Source: VAZQ01 sp963817015 (GTDB lineage Bacteria; Pseudomonadota; Alphaproteobacteria; Rhizobiales; Xanthobacteraceae). From it: a stretch of DNA of 64,000 nucleotides. Both the position numbers and the translations under genes were made by a program. Under the pieces are notes generated by a model. It saw only the letters and a list, made by a program, of their open reading frames with translations, did no database searches and was not told the DNA's origin. The stretch is from positions 2,170,001 through 2,234,000 of the forward strand of contig CAWFMV010000007.1 in NCBI GenBank assembly GCA_963817015.1, read 5' to 3'. Below are positions 35,695 to 46,007 of the stretch, piece after piece; the first letter of the stretch is position 1, and every line of letters starts with the position of its first letter.

Positions 35695-36987
35695 CTATCG
35701 CACCGCGAAGGGCGCCTGATACGGCCGGCCGTAAGGCACGCCGGCGAGCACAACTCCGGCAGGCTTGATATGGGCCTTGCCCTGCCGCTTGTTGTTGCGC
35801 GTGTCGACGAACTCGATCGGGCCGTCGACCACCTCGAGCAGCGAGACATCGGCCGGCGCGCCGACCTGCAGCGTGCCGAGCTTGGCGGCGCGGTTAATGA
35901 TCCTGGCGGGATTGATGGTCGCCATCGTCACCACCTGCTCGAGCGTAAAGCCCATGTTGAGGAACTTGCTCATCACCCAGGTGAGATAGGGCATGCCGGG
36001 CGTGTTGCCCGAGACGACATGCACGTCGGAGGAGATGGTGTCGGGTGTGGCGCCTGCCGGGATCGCAACCTCGGCCACCGTGTAGTCGAAGCTGCCGCCA
36101 CCATGACCGACATCGAACACGACGCCACGCTGCTTGGCAGCCAGCGCAGCGGGCAGGAGGCGGCCGTCCTGCACGATATTGGTGAAGCGCCCCGCGATGT
36201 TCGGTGCGCCCGAATAGCTGTGGGTCAGGATATCGCCGGCGCGCAGCGTATCGAGGATCTGGCTCATCAGCTCCGGCGTCTCGACACCGCCGATGTGACA
36301 CATCACCTTGCCGCCGGTGCCGGCAACCTCGCAGGCCTTGATCGCCCGCCTGAGCGGCTCCAATCCGTTCTTCGCGATCACGTTCTCGCTCATGCGCACC
36401 TTGATGCCGATCACCAGGTCGGCATTCTCGGCGACTGCCTTGGCGGCGGCGTCGACCTGCGCATAGTCGATGTTGTAGAGCTCCGGCACCGGGAAGCCCG
36501 TGAGCCCGATCGAGGCAATGTGCACGAACGCATAGAGGCGCGAGCGCGTCTGCCCCACGATGGCGCGGCGGAAGGCGGCGATGTTGTTGGCGCCGGCATC
36601 GCCCGCTGAGACGAGCGTGGTCGTGGCCTGGAACGGAATGAGCTCGTCGGCCGGAATGCCGATGCCGGAGCCGTAGGGAAACACGTGGGCGTGCAGATCG
36701 ATGAGCCCTGGCGTCACGACCTTGCCGGAGGCGTTGAGAACCCTCAGGGCCTTGTCGGCCGGAATGTCGGGCTCGACCGCCTCGATCACGCCAAAGCGGA
36801 TGCCGATGTCTCGCCGGCCCTTCAGGTTCTGGCTTGGATCAAGCACGTCGCCGCCCTTGAGGACGAGATCGAACTTGTCGTCCGGTCCCATGACGGCGCT
36901 CGCGACGCTGGGCTTAAGGCTTGCCGCCGTCAGCGCCATGAGCGAGGCAGAGCGGGTGAGAAACTCGCGTCGAGACGAGATCAACAT
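35695..36987 (-). CDS. Tat-exported amidohydrolase, dihydroorotase/deacetylase-like
   Basis: A 430-residue metal-dependent hydrolase of the amidohydrolase superfamily. A twin-arginine signal (SSRREFLTRSASLMALTAAS) predicts folded export. The first metal-binding HxH is in TPGLIDLHAHVFPYG; further ligands are expected in KVMCHIGGVE, TILTHS-type (ILTHSYSGAPN) and the late Asp in TISSDVHVVSGN. Length is normal. GGAGGAA precedes the ATG at 36987. Bonds attacked may be cyclic amides or N-acyl groups; the substrate is unknown. Export is unusual for cytoplasmic dihydroorotase relatives. Confidence 0.85.
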   Translation of the reverse strand: MLISSRREFLTRSASLMALTAASLKPSVASAVMGPDDKFDLVLKGGDVLDPSQNLKGRRDIGIRFGVIEAVEPDIPADKALRVLNASGKVVTPGLIDLHAHVFPYGSGIGIPADELIPFQATTTLVSAGDAGANNIAAFRRAIVGQTRSRLYAFVHIASIGLTGFPVPELYNIDYAQVDAAAKAVAENADLVIGIKVRMSENVIAKNGLEPLRRAIKACEVAGTGGKVMCHIGGVETPELMSQILDTLRAGDILTHSYSGAPNIAGRFTNIVQDGRLLPAALAAKQRGVVFDVGHGGGSFDYTVAEVAIPAGATPDTISSDVHVVSGNTPGMPYLTWVMSKFLNMGFTLEQVVTMATINPARIINRAAKLGTLQVGAPADVSLLEVVDGPIEFVDTRNNKRQGKAHIKPAGVVLAGVPYGRPYQAPFAVR

Positions 36988-37071
36988 GGTACGCTTCCTC
37001 CGATGACGGTTGCTGCTCGGTACGCGCGACTGCACTGCGGTTCGGCGCGGGGATCTTCCGCCGATCCGCGG

Positions 37072-37902
37072 TCATCGCGGCGGCTGGTCCGCGAAGCCCG
37101 CGAGCCAGCGCACCAACGAGGCTCCGCAACTGATCGACAGGATTGCCACGTCCGGTGGTGGCTGCGAGCAGTCCGGTGCGCCTGGATAATGGCGGAAACT
37201 GCGTGACGCCTCCACCCACTCCAGCAGGCAGGTCAGCATCCGCAGCGCCGCCTTCTGCGAGGTCGGGTCGCCCTGATAGGTGCGCTCGACCCGCGGCTTC
37301 AAGTAGCGCTCGATTTCCTCGATGGTGAAGCGCACTTGTGGAAAAATGAGTGCGAACACCGCTTCCATCGCCGACAGCGTGGCGCGCCACGCCTGCCGGT
37401 AGTTGGGCGGATTGGTGCTTAGGTTGCCGGAGGCGCGTTCCAGCAGATCGCGGACATTGCGATAGCGCTCCGCCTCCAGCCCCGCGAGCGCGGATGCGAC
37501 ATTGCGCTGGAACTCGCTGTCGATGCGGGGGTGGACGCCGCCCACGTCGTCGATCTCGTAGGCCAGATTCTCTTCGGCCATGATCTGTCTGACCGAGTCG
37601 CGCCACCAGTTCGCGATGTCCTCGCTCACGTGCCAGAACAGATAGCGGTAGACCACCGTGATCGTGTCGATGAAATCGGCGATCCGGCACTCGCGCATGA
37701 ACTGATGCCAGCACGAGGGATAGCGGTGGTTATCGGGCAGGGAGATGCCGATGTTGCGGACCAGATAGGCGGCAAGCTGATCGAATCTCGGATGGAACAA
37801 GGCCTCGCGGAACAGCGATCCGATCCGGTGGCGGGCTCTGGCGCTGTCGGGTGCGGGGTCTCCAGGCCGCATGTATAAGACACTGAATCGCTCCCCCGGC
37901 AT
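37072..37902 (-). CDS. protein of unknown function, helical
   Basis: A 276-residue protein without signal peptide or membrane span. It starts MPGERFSVLYMRPGDPAPD. It is rich in Arg, Trp and Leu helices, for example FREALFHPRFDQLAAYLVR, VVYRYLFWHVSEDIANWWRD and LLEWVEASRSFRHYPGAPD. Codon usage and GC match the neighbours. An abortive-infection or HEPN-like fold was considered, but no catalytic motif is visible. It is 84 bp upstream of the amidohydrolase on the same strand. Confidence 0.6.
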   Translation of the reverse strand: MPGERFSVLYMRPGDPAPDSARARHRIGSLFREALFHPRFDQLAAYLVRNIGISLPDNHRYPSCWHQFMRECRIADFIDTITVVYRYLFWHVSEDIANWWRDSVRQIMAEENLAYEIDDVGGVHPRIDSEFQRNVASALAGLEAERYRNVRDLLERASGNLSTNPPNYRQAWRATLSAMEAVFALIFPQVRFTIEEIERYLKPRVERTYQGDPTSQKAALRMLTCLLEWVEASRSFRHYPGAPDCSQPPPDVAILSISCGASLVRWLAGFADQPPR

Positions 37903-38031
37903 GCGAAACGTTCCTTAAAGCGCGTGCTCCTTCAGACGGCGCGCACGAGCACGCATCCGAATGCCATGCCGGCAGGCAGGATGCGGGCGACGAAGCGCCA
38001 TGTGATAGTGGTCCCCTGACAGCGGTCCCCT

Positions 38032-38069
38032 GGAGCATGTCCTGTTCCGTTGGAATCGGAACACGCTCC
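38032..38069. repeat. Rhizobiales-type interspersed palindrome
   Basis: The site reads GGAGCATGTCCTGTTCCG, TTGGAAT, CGGAACACGCTCC; its core TGTTCCG / CGGAACA pairs perfectly. Palindromes of this form are scattered in Bradyrhizobium-like genomes. It sits in the gap between the minE end and the unknown gene. Confidence 0.5.
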
Positions 38070-38133
38070 CCATTCGTTGAGTGGCGCATGGTCCTGGGCG
38101 GCGAACCGGTGTCCACCTCGCCGGACCATGGCG

Positions 38134-38406
38134 CTAGAATCCTGCAGCCATCGGCATGCCGGGCGAATGCGGAATCTCGATATTGATCTCGAGCGACGAG
38201 ACGTTTTCGCCGCGTTCCATGCTGATGTGAATCTTATCGCGCTCGATGAGCACGTGCTTGGCGACGGCCACCAGAATCTCCTCGCGCAGCAGCGCGATCA
38301 GGTCCGATTGCCCGCCCGCCATTCGCTCGTGCGACAGCAGGATCTGCAGTCGGTCGCGTGCAACCACGGCCGTGCCCCGAGGCTTGAAGCGGTCGAACAC
38401 ACTCAT
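38134..38406 (-). CDS. minE: cell division topological specificity factor MinE
   Basis: A 90-residue MinE. The N-terminal anti-MinCD helix includes ARDRLQILLSHERMAG and the C-terminal dimer domain LREEILVAVAKHVLIERDKI followed by LEINIEIP. Normal length. Its ATG overlaps the minD stop by 4 bp (ATGA). MinE stimulates MinD ATPase and drives pole-to-pole oscillation. Confidence 0.95.
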   Translation of the reverse strand: MSVFDRFKPRGTAVVARDRLQILLSHERMAGGQSDLIALLREEILVAVAKHVLIERDKIHISMERGENVSSLEINIEIPHSPGMPMAAGF

Positions 38407-39218
38407 GCGGCTCGTCGTCCGAACAGTTTGTCGAGCAGGCCCTTGCGGTCGCTCGGGATGTTCATGGGTATGTCCTCGCCGCGCAGTCGCGCAGCCGCGT
38501 CATAGTAGGCGCGCGCCGGCGCACATGCCGGGTTGTTCAGCGTCACCGGGCAGCCGACGTTGGAGGCGTGCAGTACTTCCTCGCTCTCCGGGACGATGCC
38601 CAAGAGCGGAGTGGAGAGAATGTTGATCACGTCGTCGATATTGAGCATCTCGCCGCGGGTCGCTCGCTGCGGGTCGAAGCGCGTGATCAGAATGCTCTTC
38701 TCGATGCGCTGGCCCCGTTCCGCCTTCTCGGTCTTGGAGTCGAGCAGCCCGATAATGCGGTCGGAATCACGCACCGATGAAATCTCGGGGTTGGTCACCA
38801 CCACGGCTGCGTCGGCATAGCGCATCGCCAGCGTGGCGCCGCGCTCGATGCCGGCAGGGCTGTCGCAGATCACCCAGTCGAACTTGCCGCGCATCTCCCT
38901 GATGACGGAGGCGACGCCATTTTCGGTCAGGGAATCCTTGTCACGGGTCTGTGACGCCGGGAGCAGCCAGAGCGTCTCGATGCGCTTGTCGCGAATGAGG
39001 GCCTGCGAGAGCTTGGCCACGCCCTGGATGACGTTCACGATATCGAACACCACGCGGCGTTCGGCTCCCATCACCAGGTCGAGGTTGCGCAATCCGACGT
39101 CGAAATCGACCACCGCGACTTTCTGACCGGTTTGTGCAAGGGCGGCGCCGAGCGCGGCAGTCGTCGTCGTCTTACCGACGCCGCCTTTACCCGAGGTGAC
39201 GACAATGACCTTGGCCAT
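38403..39218 (-). CDS. minD: septum-site-determining ATPase MinD
   Basis: A 271-residue MinD. The deviant Walker A motif is VTSGKGGVGKTTTTAALG, then VAVVDFDVGLRNLDLVMG and WVICDSPAGIERGA. The C-terminal amphipathic membrane-targeting helix GLLDKLFGRRAA is present. ATG at 39218 is chosen; upstream codons are unlike the family. MinD recruits MinC and MinE to the membrane. minC normally precedes minD, but no minC-like sequence lies in the 520 bp upstream or elsewhere in this window. Confidence 0.96.
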   Translation of the reverse strand: MAKVIVVTSGKGGVGKTTTTAALGAALAQTGQKVAVVDFDVGLRNLDLVMGAERRVVFDIVNVIQGVAKLSQALIRDKRIETLWLLPASQTRDKDSLTENGVASVIREMRGKFDWVICDSPAGIERGATLAMRYADAAVVVTNPEISSVRDSDRIIGLLDSKTEKAERGQRIEKSILITRFDPQRATRGEMLNIDDVINILSTPLLGIVPESEEVLHASNVGCPVTLNNPACAPARAYYDAAARLRGEDIPMNIPSDRKGLLDKLFGRRAA

Positions 39219-39742
39219 GTTTACGATGTCCCCCACTTTGAATCGCGATCTGATTCGCCAGCTGCCCGAAGCGGGCTGGAACGCGCTCGACGCAGTGAGC
39301 GGTGAGGTGCCTGTTCGACCGGAATTAGGACACCTGACGCCCGGCCGGCGTGGTTGCAAGCTCAGTCGCTCTTAGGAAAAGAACCTAAGTGATTCGCTTG
39401 GCATTGATGTGGTAGCAAGGTATGTGACGCTGCGTAAATGGCGAATTCTGTACGATAATTTCGATCGTCACACGATGCCACGCGCGTTGTAAATGGTGCA
39501 GCCGCTCTCCTTAATCTTGATTCAGATACCGGCACGAGAGATTGCCGTCGTCGCGGCGTTCGCGATTTCATCGTCCGATGACAAACTGCGGCCTTGTTGT
39601 GTGGGCTGTGGATTCGCGCGCCCGATTCGGCTGGTATTTTGGTATAGTTCACTGTGTGCATGGGTTGCACTGCGATCTGCAATCACCAGCATTGCGATGT
39701 CGCGCAGCGCGCTGCCTGGCAACGCATCGTTGTTCAGCGCGC
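39219..39742. other. intergenic region upstream of minD
   Basis: About 520 bp without a recognisable gene. Open frames here on both strands have no protein-like composition. The minD promoter should lie here. No minC remnant was seen. Confidence 0.4.
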
Positions 39743-40444
39743 TCAGAAATGTTCCACCCAGGGCCGCACTTCCACTTCCCATGACCAGGCGCTGCGTGGC
39801 TGGCGGATCAGATGCAGATAGGTGTCCGCGATGGCGTCGGGATCGAGCAGGCTGTCGGGCTTGTCGGACGGCACCGGCCGGCGTGCGCTCCTGATGCCGC
39901 CGTCGACCACGATGTGGGCGACATGGATGCCCTGCGGATGCAGCTCGCGCGCGATACTTTGAGCGAGGCCGCGCAGCGCAAACTTGCCCATCGCGAACGG
40001 CGCCGATTGCGCATAGCCCTTCACGCCGGCGGATGCGCCGGTGAGCAGGATCGCGCCGGTTTTTTTCGGCAACATGCGGCGCGCCGCCTGCTGGGCGACC
40101 AGGAAGGCCCCGAAGGCAGTGACCGACAGCGACCGCTCGACCTCGTCGGGGTTGAGCTCGATGAGCGGTCCGCGGGTGCGGAAGCTCGCGTTGTAGATCA
40201 CGATGTCAGGTGCGCCGGGTGAGGCGTCAAGCTCGCTGAACAGCCGCTCGACGTCGGAATGCTTGCTGGCGTCGCAGGCGAATGCGCGCGCTCCGGTCTC
40301 CTGCGCGAGGGGTGCAAGGTCGTCGGTCGAGCGCGCCGCGAGCGACACCGCAAGGCCCTCATGCGCAAGAGTGCGTGCGAGCGAGGCGCTCAGCCCGGCG
40401 CCGGCACCGACGATGAGGGCGTGCTTGAAACTGAGATTGGGCAT
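39743..40444 (-). CDS. short-chain dehydrogenase/reductase with Phe for the catalytic Tyr
   Basis: A 233-residue SDR. The cofactor motif is ALIVGAGAGLSASLARTLAH, followed by FACDASKHSDVERLF and VIYNASFRTRGP (NAS for NAG). The Ser is in LLTGASAGVKGYAQS. The usual YxxxK is replaced by FAMGKFAL, where the tyrosine position is Phe and the lysine is kept. Family members with this APFAMGKFA stretch occur, from memory, in related bacteria, so it is likely a conserved variant. Catalysis by the classical mechanism is doubtful. Confidence 0.82.
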   Translation of the reverse strand: MPNLSFKHALIVGAGAGLSASLARTLAHEGLAVSLAARSTDDLAPLAQETGARAFACDASKHSDVERLFSELDASPGAPDIVIYNASFRTRGPLIELNPDEVERSLSVTAFGAFLVAQQAARRMLPKKTGAILLTGASAGVKGYAQSAPFAMGKFALRGLAQSIARELHPQGIHVAHIVVDGGIRSARRPVPSDKPDSLLDPDAIADTYLHLIRQPRSAWSWEVEVRPWVEHF

Positions 40445-40509
40445 GGCGGTCCGTACTCCTTTACGCGCGGAGACGGCTAGGCTAGCACGCCGAGCGGAAG
40501 GGAATCGAC

Positions 40510-40725
40510 GTGGCGCGCTTTATCATCATCCTGGTGCTTGCTGCCGTCGCGGTCGGGCTCATATGGCCGATCCTGGTCAGGTTGCGACGCGGCCGGGTTC
40601 CGGACGGCGTGAGCGATCTAGCGCAGCCAGTGCGGCGCGAGCGCAGGAGCTACTTTGTCCCGATCGCTGCCTGCGTCGCCTTGAGCTTCCTGATCAGCGC
40701 GGCGCTGTGGTGGTTTGGACGATAG
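40510..40725 (+). CDS. small two-helix membrane protein
   Basis: A 71-residue protein starting at GTG, with helix 1 (FIIILVLAAVAVGLIWPIL), a basic loop (RLRRGRVPDG) and helix 2 (YFVPIAACVALSFLISAALW). A short hairpin-inserting protein; function is unknown. It is divergent from the SDR gene and convergent with flbD (25-bp gap). Confidence 0.6.
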   Translation: MARFIIILVLAAVAVGLIWPILVRLRRGRVPDGVSDLAQPVRRERRSYFVPIAACVALSFLISAALWWFGR

Positions 40726-40750
40726 CGGGCAGGGCAGTGCGAGCCACTGC

Positions 40751-42121
<1,371 letters not shown>

Positions 42122-42160
42122 TGTAAAGGTCCTTTCTTCTTCTGAGCCAGGGTAACCGGT

Positions 42161-42218
42161 GTGAGCGGTGAATAGTGAGTAGTGAGTAGGAACCTTCACG
42201 CTTCACTTCACCGCTCAC
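42161..42218. repeat. hairpin of GTGAGTAGTGAG-type sequence between fliN and flbD
   Basis: GTGAGCGGTGAA (42161-42172) pairs perfectly with TTCACCGCTCAC (42207-42218). The loop itself contains GTGAGTAGTGAG units, with further complementary copies up to 42240. It may reduce read-through from fliN into flbD. Confidence 0.55.
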
Positions 42219-42243
42219 TACTCACCATTCGCTATTCACCCAC

Positions 42244-42597
42244 TCAATTCCGTTCCGCCTTGATGATTTCCGTCATGGTGATGCCGAGCTTGTCTTCCAC
42301 CAGCACCACTTCGCCGCGCGCGACCAATCGGTTGTTGACGTAGAGGTCGATGGCTTCGCCGACCTTGCGGTCGAGCTCCAGCACCGCGCCCGGGCCGAGC
42401 TTGAGGAGATCACCGACGTCCATCTGGGCGCGTCCAAGCACCGCCGAGACCTTGACCGGGACATCGAAGACCGCTTCGAGATCCGCGGCGGTCCGGTTTG
42501 GCGAATCCGGATCGGCTGTCAGCATGCCGGAATCCATGGGCAGGCCCTGATCGCTGTTCTCCAGATCGGGGAGGCCGAGCTTGTTGTCGTCGCTCAT
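42244..42597 (-). CDS. fliN: flagellar switch protein FliN
   Basis: A 117-residue FliN. The conserved SpoA domain covers residues 40-113: FDVPVKVSAVLGRAQMDVGD, LGPGAVLELDRKVGEAIDLY and VEDKLGITMTEII. Part of the C-ring with FliG and FliM. Its ATG overlaps the fliH stop by 4 bp. fliM is not in this window. Confidence 0.94.
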   Translation of the reverse strand: MSDDNKLGLPDLENSDQGLPMDSGMLTADPDSPNRTAADLEAVFDVPVKVSAVLGRAQMDVGDLLKLGPGAVLELDRKVGEAIDLYVNNRLVARGEVVLVEDKLGITMTEIIKAERN

Positions 42598-43241
42598 TGG
42601 TCAAGTCTCCAGGGAATGTCGGATTTCGGCGCGGCCTCGAGCCGGGCGCTGATGTAGCGGTTGACCGCCCGATCGATCGCCGCACTGAGCTCGGCGCTGT
42701 CGCGGCAGATGCCGCCATCCGCCCATTCGATGCGACAGTCGCCCGGTGCGATCTCGGGCTCGCCCAGAATCACCAGGCGGCTTTCCAGGCCGAGGCGGCG
42801 AATGATCTCCTCGAGCCGTTCACGCGCTGACGCGTGCAGCGATTCATTGACGCGCACGGCCACGTGCGGGCTTGCCACCAGGTGCCGGAAGCAGTTGGAG
42901 GCAAGCTCCGAGATTTCCGCCAGCGGCTCGCGCGCGATCAGGGCGGGGACAAGCTTCCTGGTCACCGCCATGGCTATTTCCACGGCTTCCGTCTCCAGCC
43001 GTGCCTCGACCGCGGCGAGACTGCGATCGAGCCCCTGCAGCAAGCCGGCAATGCGCTCGAGCGTGGCGGCGGCCTTGTGCTCGGCGGTGGCTTGCGCTTC
43101 GGCGAATCCGCGCGCGTGTGCGGCCACTTCTGCCTGCGCCACCTTGGCGGCGTGGTCGGTGAGCGAGATGGTCGGCTTGCTGGTGCGTCCGCCGGCCGCG
43201 AAGTCGTTGTCGAACAGGAATTTTGCCGGTGCCGATCCCAT
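42594..43241 (-). CDS. fliH: flagellar export ATPase regulator FliH
   Basis: A 215-residue FliH homologue. It begins MGSAPAKFLFDNDF, followed by an alanine/glutamate-rich helical region (VAAHARGFAEAQATAEHKAA). The C-terminal domain has IAMAVTRKLVPALIARE and ILGEPEIAPGDCRIEWADGG. It would regulate FliI. GAGGA precedes the ATG at 43241. The annotation rests on the family pattern and the position between fliG and fliN. Confidence 0.85.
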   Translation of the reverse strand: MGSAPAKFLFDNDFAAGGRTSKPTISLTDHAAKVAQAEVAAHARGFAEAQATAEHKAAATLERIAGLLQGLDRSLAAVEARLETEAVEIAMAVTRKLVPALIAREPLAEISELASNCFRHLVASPHVAVRVNESLHASARERLEEIIRRLGLESRLVILGEPEIAPGDCRIEWADGGICRDSAELSAAIDRAVNRYISARLEAAPKSDIPWRLDQ

Positions 43242-43251
43242 CACATTGTCC

Positions 43252-44319
43252 TCAATAGACCAGCTCTTCGTCGCTGCGGCTCTTCGAGATCATGATCTCG
43301 CCCTTGGCGGCGAGGTCTTTGGCCAAGCTAACAAGCTGCCCCTGCGCCTCGTCGACGTCGCGCAGGCGCACCGGTCCCATGGCGCCCATGTCGTCGCCCA
43401 GCATCTTGGCGGCGCGCGAGGACATGTTGCCGAGGAAGAACTGGCGGACCGGCTCGGTTGCCCCCTTGAGCGCGATCGCGAGCTTGTCCTTGTCGACATG
43501 CCGCATCAGGGTCTGCGCCGAGCCGGCATCAAGCTTGACGAGATCGTCAAACGTGAACATCAAATTCTTGATGCGCTCGGCACTCTCGCGGCTCTCCTCC
43601 TCGAGCGCCGTCATGAAGCGGGTTTCGGTCTGCCGATCGAAGGAGTTGAAAATCTCCGCCATCTGCTCGTGGGCGTCGCGCCTGCGGGTCTGCGAGAGGC
43701 TCGACATGAACTCGGTGCGCAGCGTCTGCTCCACCCGTTCGATGACTTCTTTCTGCACCGCCTCCATCCGCAGCATGCGACTGACGACGTCGAGCGCGAA
43801 CTCGCCCGGCAGGATGGCGAGAACGCGTGCGGAATGCTCGGGCCTGAGCTTGCCCAGCACCACCGCGACGGTCTGCGGGTATTCGTTCTTGAGATAGTTG
43901 GCGAGGATGTCTTCCTGCACGTGGGAGAGCTTCTCCCACATGTTGCGGCCGGCCGGCCCGCGGATCTCCTCCATGATGCCGCCGACCCGCTCGGGCGGCA
44001 GGTATTGCTGCAACAGCCGCTCGGTCGCGTCGAAGTTGCCCATGAGGGCTCCGGACGCCGACATGCGCGAGACGAATTCGAGCAGAAGGTTCTCGACCGA
44101 CGATGACTCGATGGTCCCGATCGTCGACATGATGATGGACAGCTGGCGCAGCTCGTCGTCGTCGAGGAGCGTCCAGACCTTGGCCCCGTGCTGCTCGCCG
44201 AGCGCAAGCATCAGAACGGCCGCTCGTTCCGGCCCGGTCAGCTTGCGAGCGGAGGCATTTTCGCCTTGCCGGCTGGCGAGCGTCGCGACCACATTCGCAA
44301 TGTCGGCTTGTGTGCTCAC
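43252..44319 (-). CDS. fliG: flagellar motor switch protein FliG
   Basis: A 355-residue FliG. N-terminal FliF-binding domain: LTGPERAAVLMLALGEQHGA. Middle domain with the EHPQ-like stretch (YLKNEYPQTVAVVLGKLRPE). C-terminal torque domain with IKNLMFTFDDLVKLD and MSSRAAKMLGDDM. It is intact. The gene lies 73 bp after the reconstructed fliF stop. Confidence 0.96.
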   Translation of the reverse strand: MSTQADIANVVATLASRQGENASARKLTGPERAAVLMLALGEQHGAKVWTLLDDDELRQLSIIMSTIGTIESSSVENLLLEFVSRMSASGALMGNFDATERLLQQYLPPERVGGIMEEIRGPAGRNMWEKLSHVQEDILANYLKNEYPQTVAVVLGKLRPEHSARVLAILPGEFALDVVSRMLRMEAVQKEVIERVEQTLRTEFMSSLSQTRRRDAHEQMAEIFNSFDRQTETRFMTALEEESRESAERIKNLMFTFDDLVKLDAGSAQTLMRHVDKDKLAIALKGATEPVRQFFLGNMSSRAAKMLGDDMGAMGPVRLRDVDEAQGQLVSLAKDLAAKGEIMISKSRSDEELVY

Positions 44320-44392
44320 CGTCTAGTCCATGTCCTGCGGAAAGGGTTGAGATGGCTTGGTTGAGATGGCCTGGCGTTGCGATGATCTGGGG

Positions 44393-46007
44393 TCAGGCCG
44401 CATTCTCATGCAGCCAGCTGCGAATGATGGAGATCGTCTCGTTGGGGTTGGAGTTCGGCGAGCTCGCCGACCTTCTGCACCGATTGGGCGTGGACCTGAC
44501 CCTGCACCTGGGCCATATCGATCATTTTGGAGGTTTGGCTGGGGACGGCCTTGATCTCCTCGGCGATGGCGCCGGATGCGATCGCGGCCGCGCCACTGGC
44601 CACTGCAGAGTGCGAAGACTCGAACTCGAGAATGCGCCGGACCAGCGGACGGACGACCAGCAGCAGAACGACCAGGGCGAGCAGGAACATCACGCCGAGC
44701 TCGATCCAGTGCATCACGTCGTCCTTGGTGAAGGTCAGGAACGACATCAAGCCCGTCGGCTCCGGAATGACATTGGCCGGCACTTCGGCAAAGCGCAGGT
44801 TGACGACCTCGACCTGGTCGCCGCGCTTCTGGTCAAAGCCGATGGCGGTGCGCACCAGCGCCGCGATCCGATCGATCTCCTCCTTCTCGCGCGGCTGATA
44901 GGTCGATTCGCCCTTGTCGTTCTTGGTGTAGGCGCCATCGACCAGCACGGCGACCGAGATGCGGTTGACGCGGCCTCCCTCGGTGACTTCGGTCTTGGTG
45001 GAACGGGAGATCTCGTAGTTGAGGATTTCCTCGGATTTCTTGCTCTGCTCGCGTGTCGAGTTGTTGTCGCCGGGCGGGCGTGCCCCTCCCGGCAGCTCGT
45101 TGCCGACAGTGACCTGGCCCTCTTTGCCGTCGTTGCTGGCTGAGCTTTCCTCGCGGGTCTGGCTCGAGCGCATCACGCGGCCTTCCGGATCGAACTTCTC
45201 GGAGGTCTGTGTGACCCGGTTGAAGTCGAAGTCGGCGGTGAGCTGCACGCGCGCGCGGCCGGGACCGACCACCGAGGTGACGATGGTTTCGACCTGCTCC
45301 CGCAGGCGCCGCTCGAAGGCGGTCTGCCGCTCGTCGGCGCTCAGGCCGAGCGCCGCGTCGGTGCGGGCGCCGTCCGCCAGCAGCCGGCCGGTTTCGTCGA
45401 CAATCGACACCCGCTCGGGCTTGAGGTCGTTGACCGCCGAGGCCACCAGGTGACGGATTGCCCGCACCTGTTGAGGCTCGAGCGGTCCGCGGACCTTGAG
45501 CACGATCGAGGCGGAGGCTTCGGCCTTGTCGCGCGAGAACAACGCGCGCTCCGGCAGCACCAGGTGTACGCGCGCGGCCTGCACCCGGTCGATCGCCCGG
45601 ATGGTGCGCGCGAGCTCGCCCTCAAGCGCACGCAGGTGGTTGATATTCTGGACGAAACTGGTCGCCCCAAGGGCGTCGGACTTGTCGAAGATCTCGTAGC
45701 CGACGCCACCGCCCTTGGGCAGGCCGGATTCCGCGAGCCGCATGCGCAGCCGCGTGACCTTGTCCTTGGGCACCATCACGATGGCGTTGTCGGACTTGAG
45801 CTCGTAGGGGATGCCCTGGCGCTCGAGGTCCTTAACGATCGCGGTGGAGTCCTCAAACGAGAGATCGGTGAACAGCGGTGTCATCTGAGGCGCGGTCACG
45901 CGCATCATGATGAAGGCGAAGAAGCCGATCATCGCGAGGGTGACGGCGACCATGGCGGCAATTCGCGCCGCGCCCAAGGATCGGATGAACTGGATGACGT
46001 CCTGCAC
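44393..46007 (-). CDS. fliF: flagellar MS-ring protein FliF (frameshifted at the C-terminus)
   Basis: A protein of about 537 residues. Helix 1 (MVAVTLAMIGFFAFIMMRV) is followed by the secretin-like ring-building domains (LFTDLSFEDSTAIVKDLERQ, GYEIFDKSDALG, VQAARVHLVLPE), and helix 2 is IELGVMFLLALVVLLLVVRP. The tail is read as ELQPQRDDLHHSQLAA, but one extra base near 44455 hides the standard FliG-binding tail SNPNETISIIRSWLHENAA, ending at 44393. The start is GTG at 46007. If real, the frameshift would stop FliG docking; a consensus error is more likely. Confidence 0.93.

Noticed and set aside
37072..37902. Abortive infection (HEPN/Abi) protein
   Set aside because: No RxxxxH or other catalytic motif is visible and no toxin-antitoxin partner is near.
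39219..39742. minC gene or remnant upstream of minD
   Set aside because: Frames in this gap show no beta-helix-like or family sequence of MinC.
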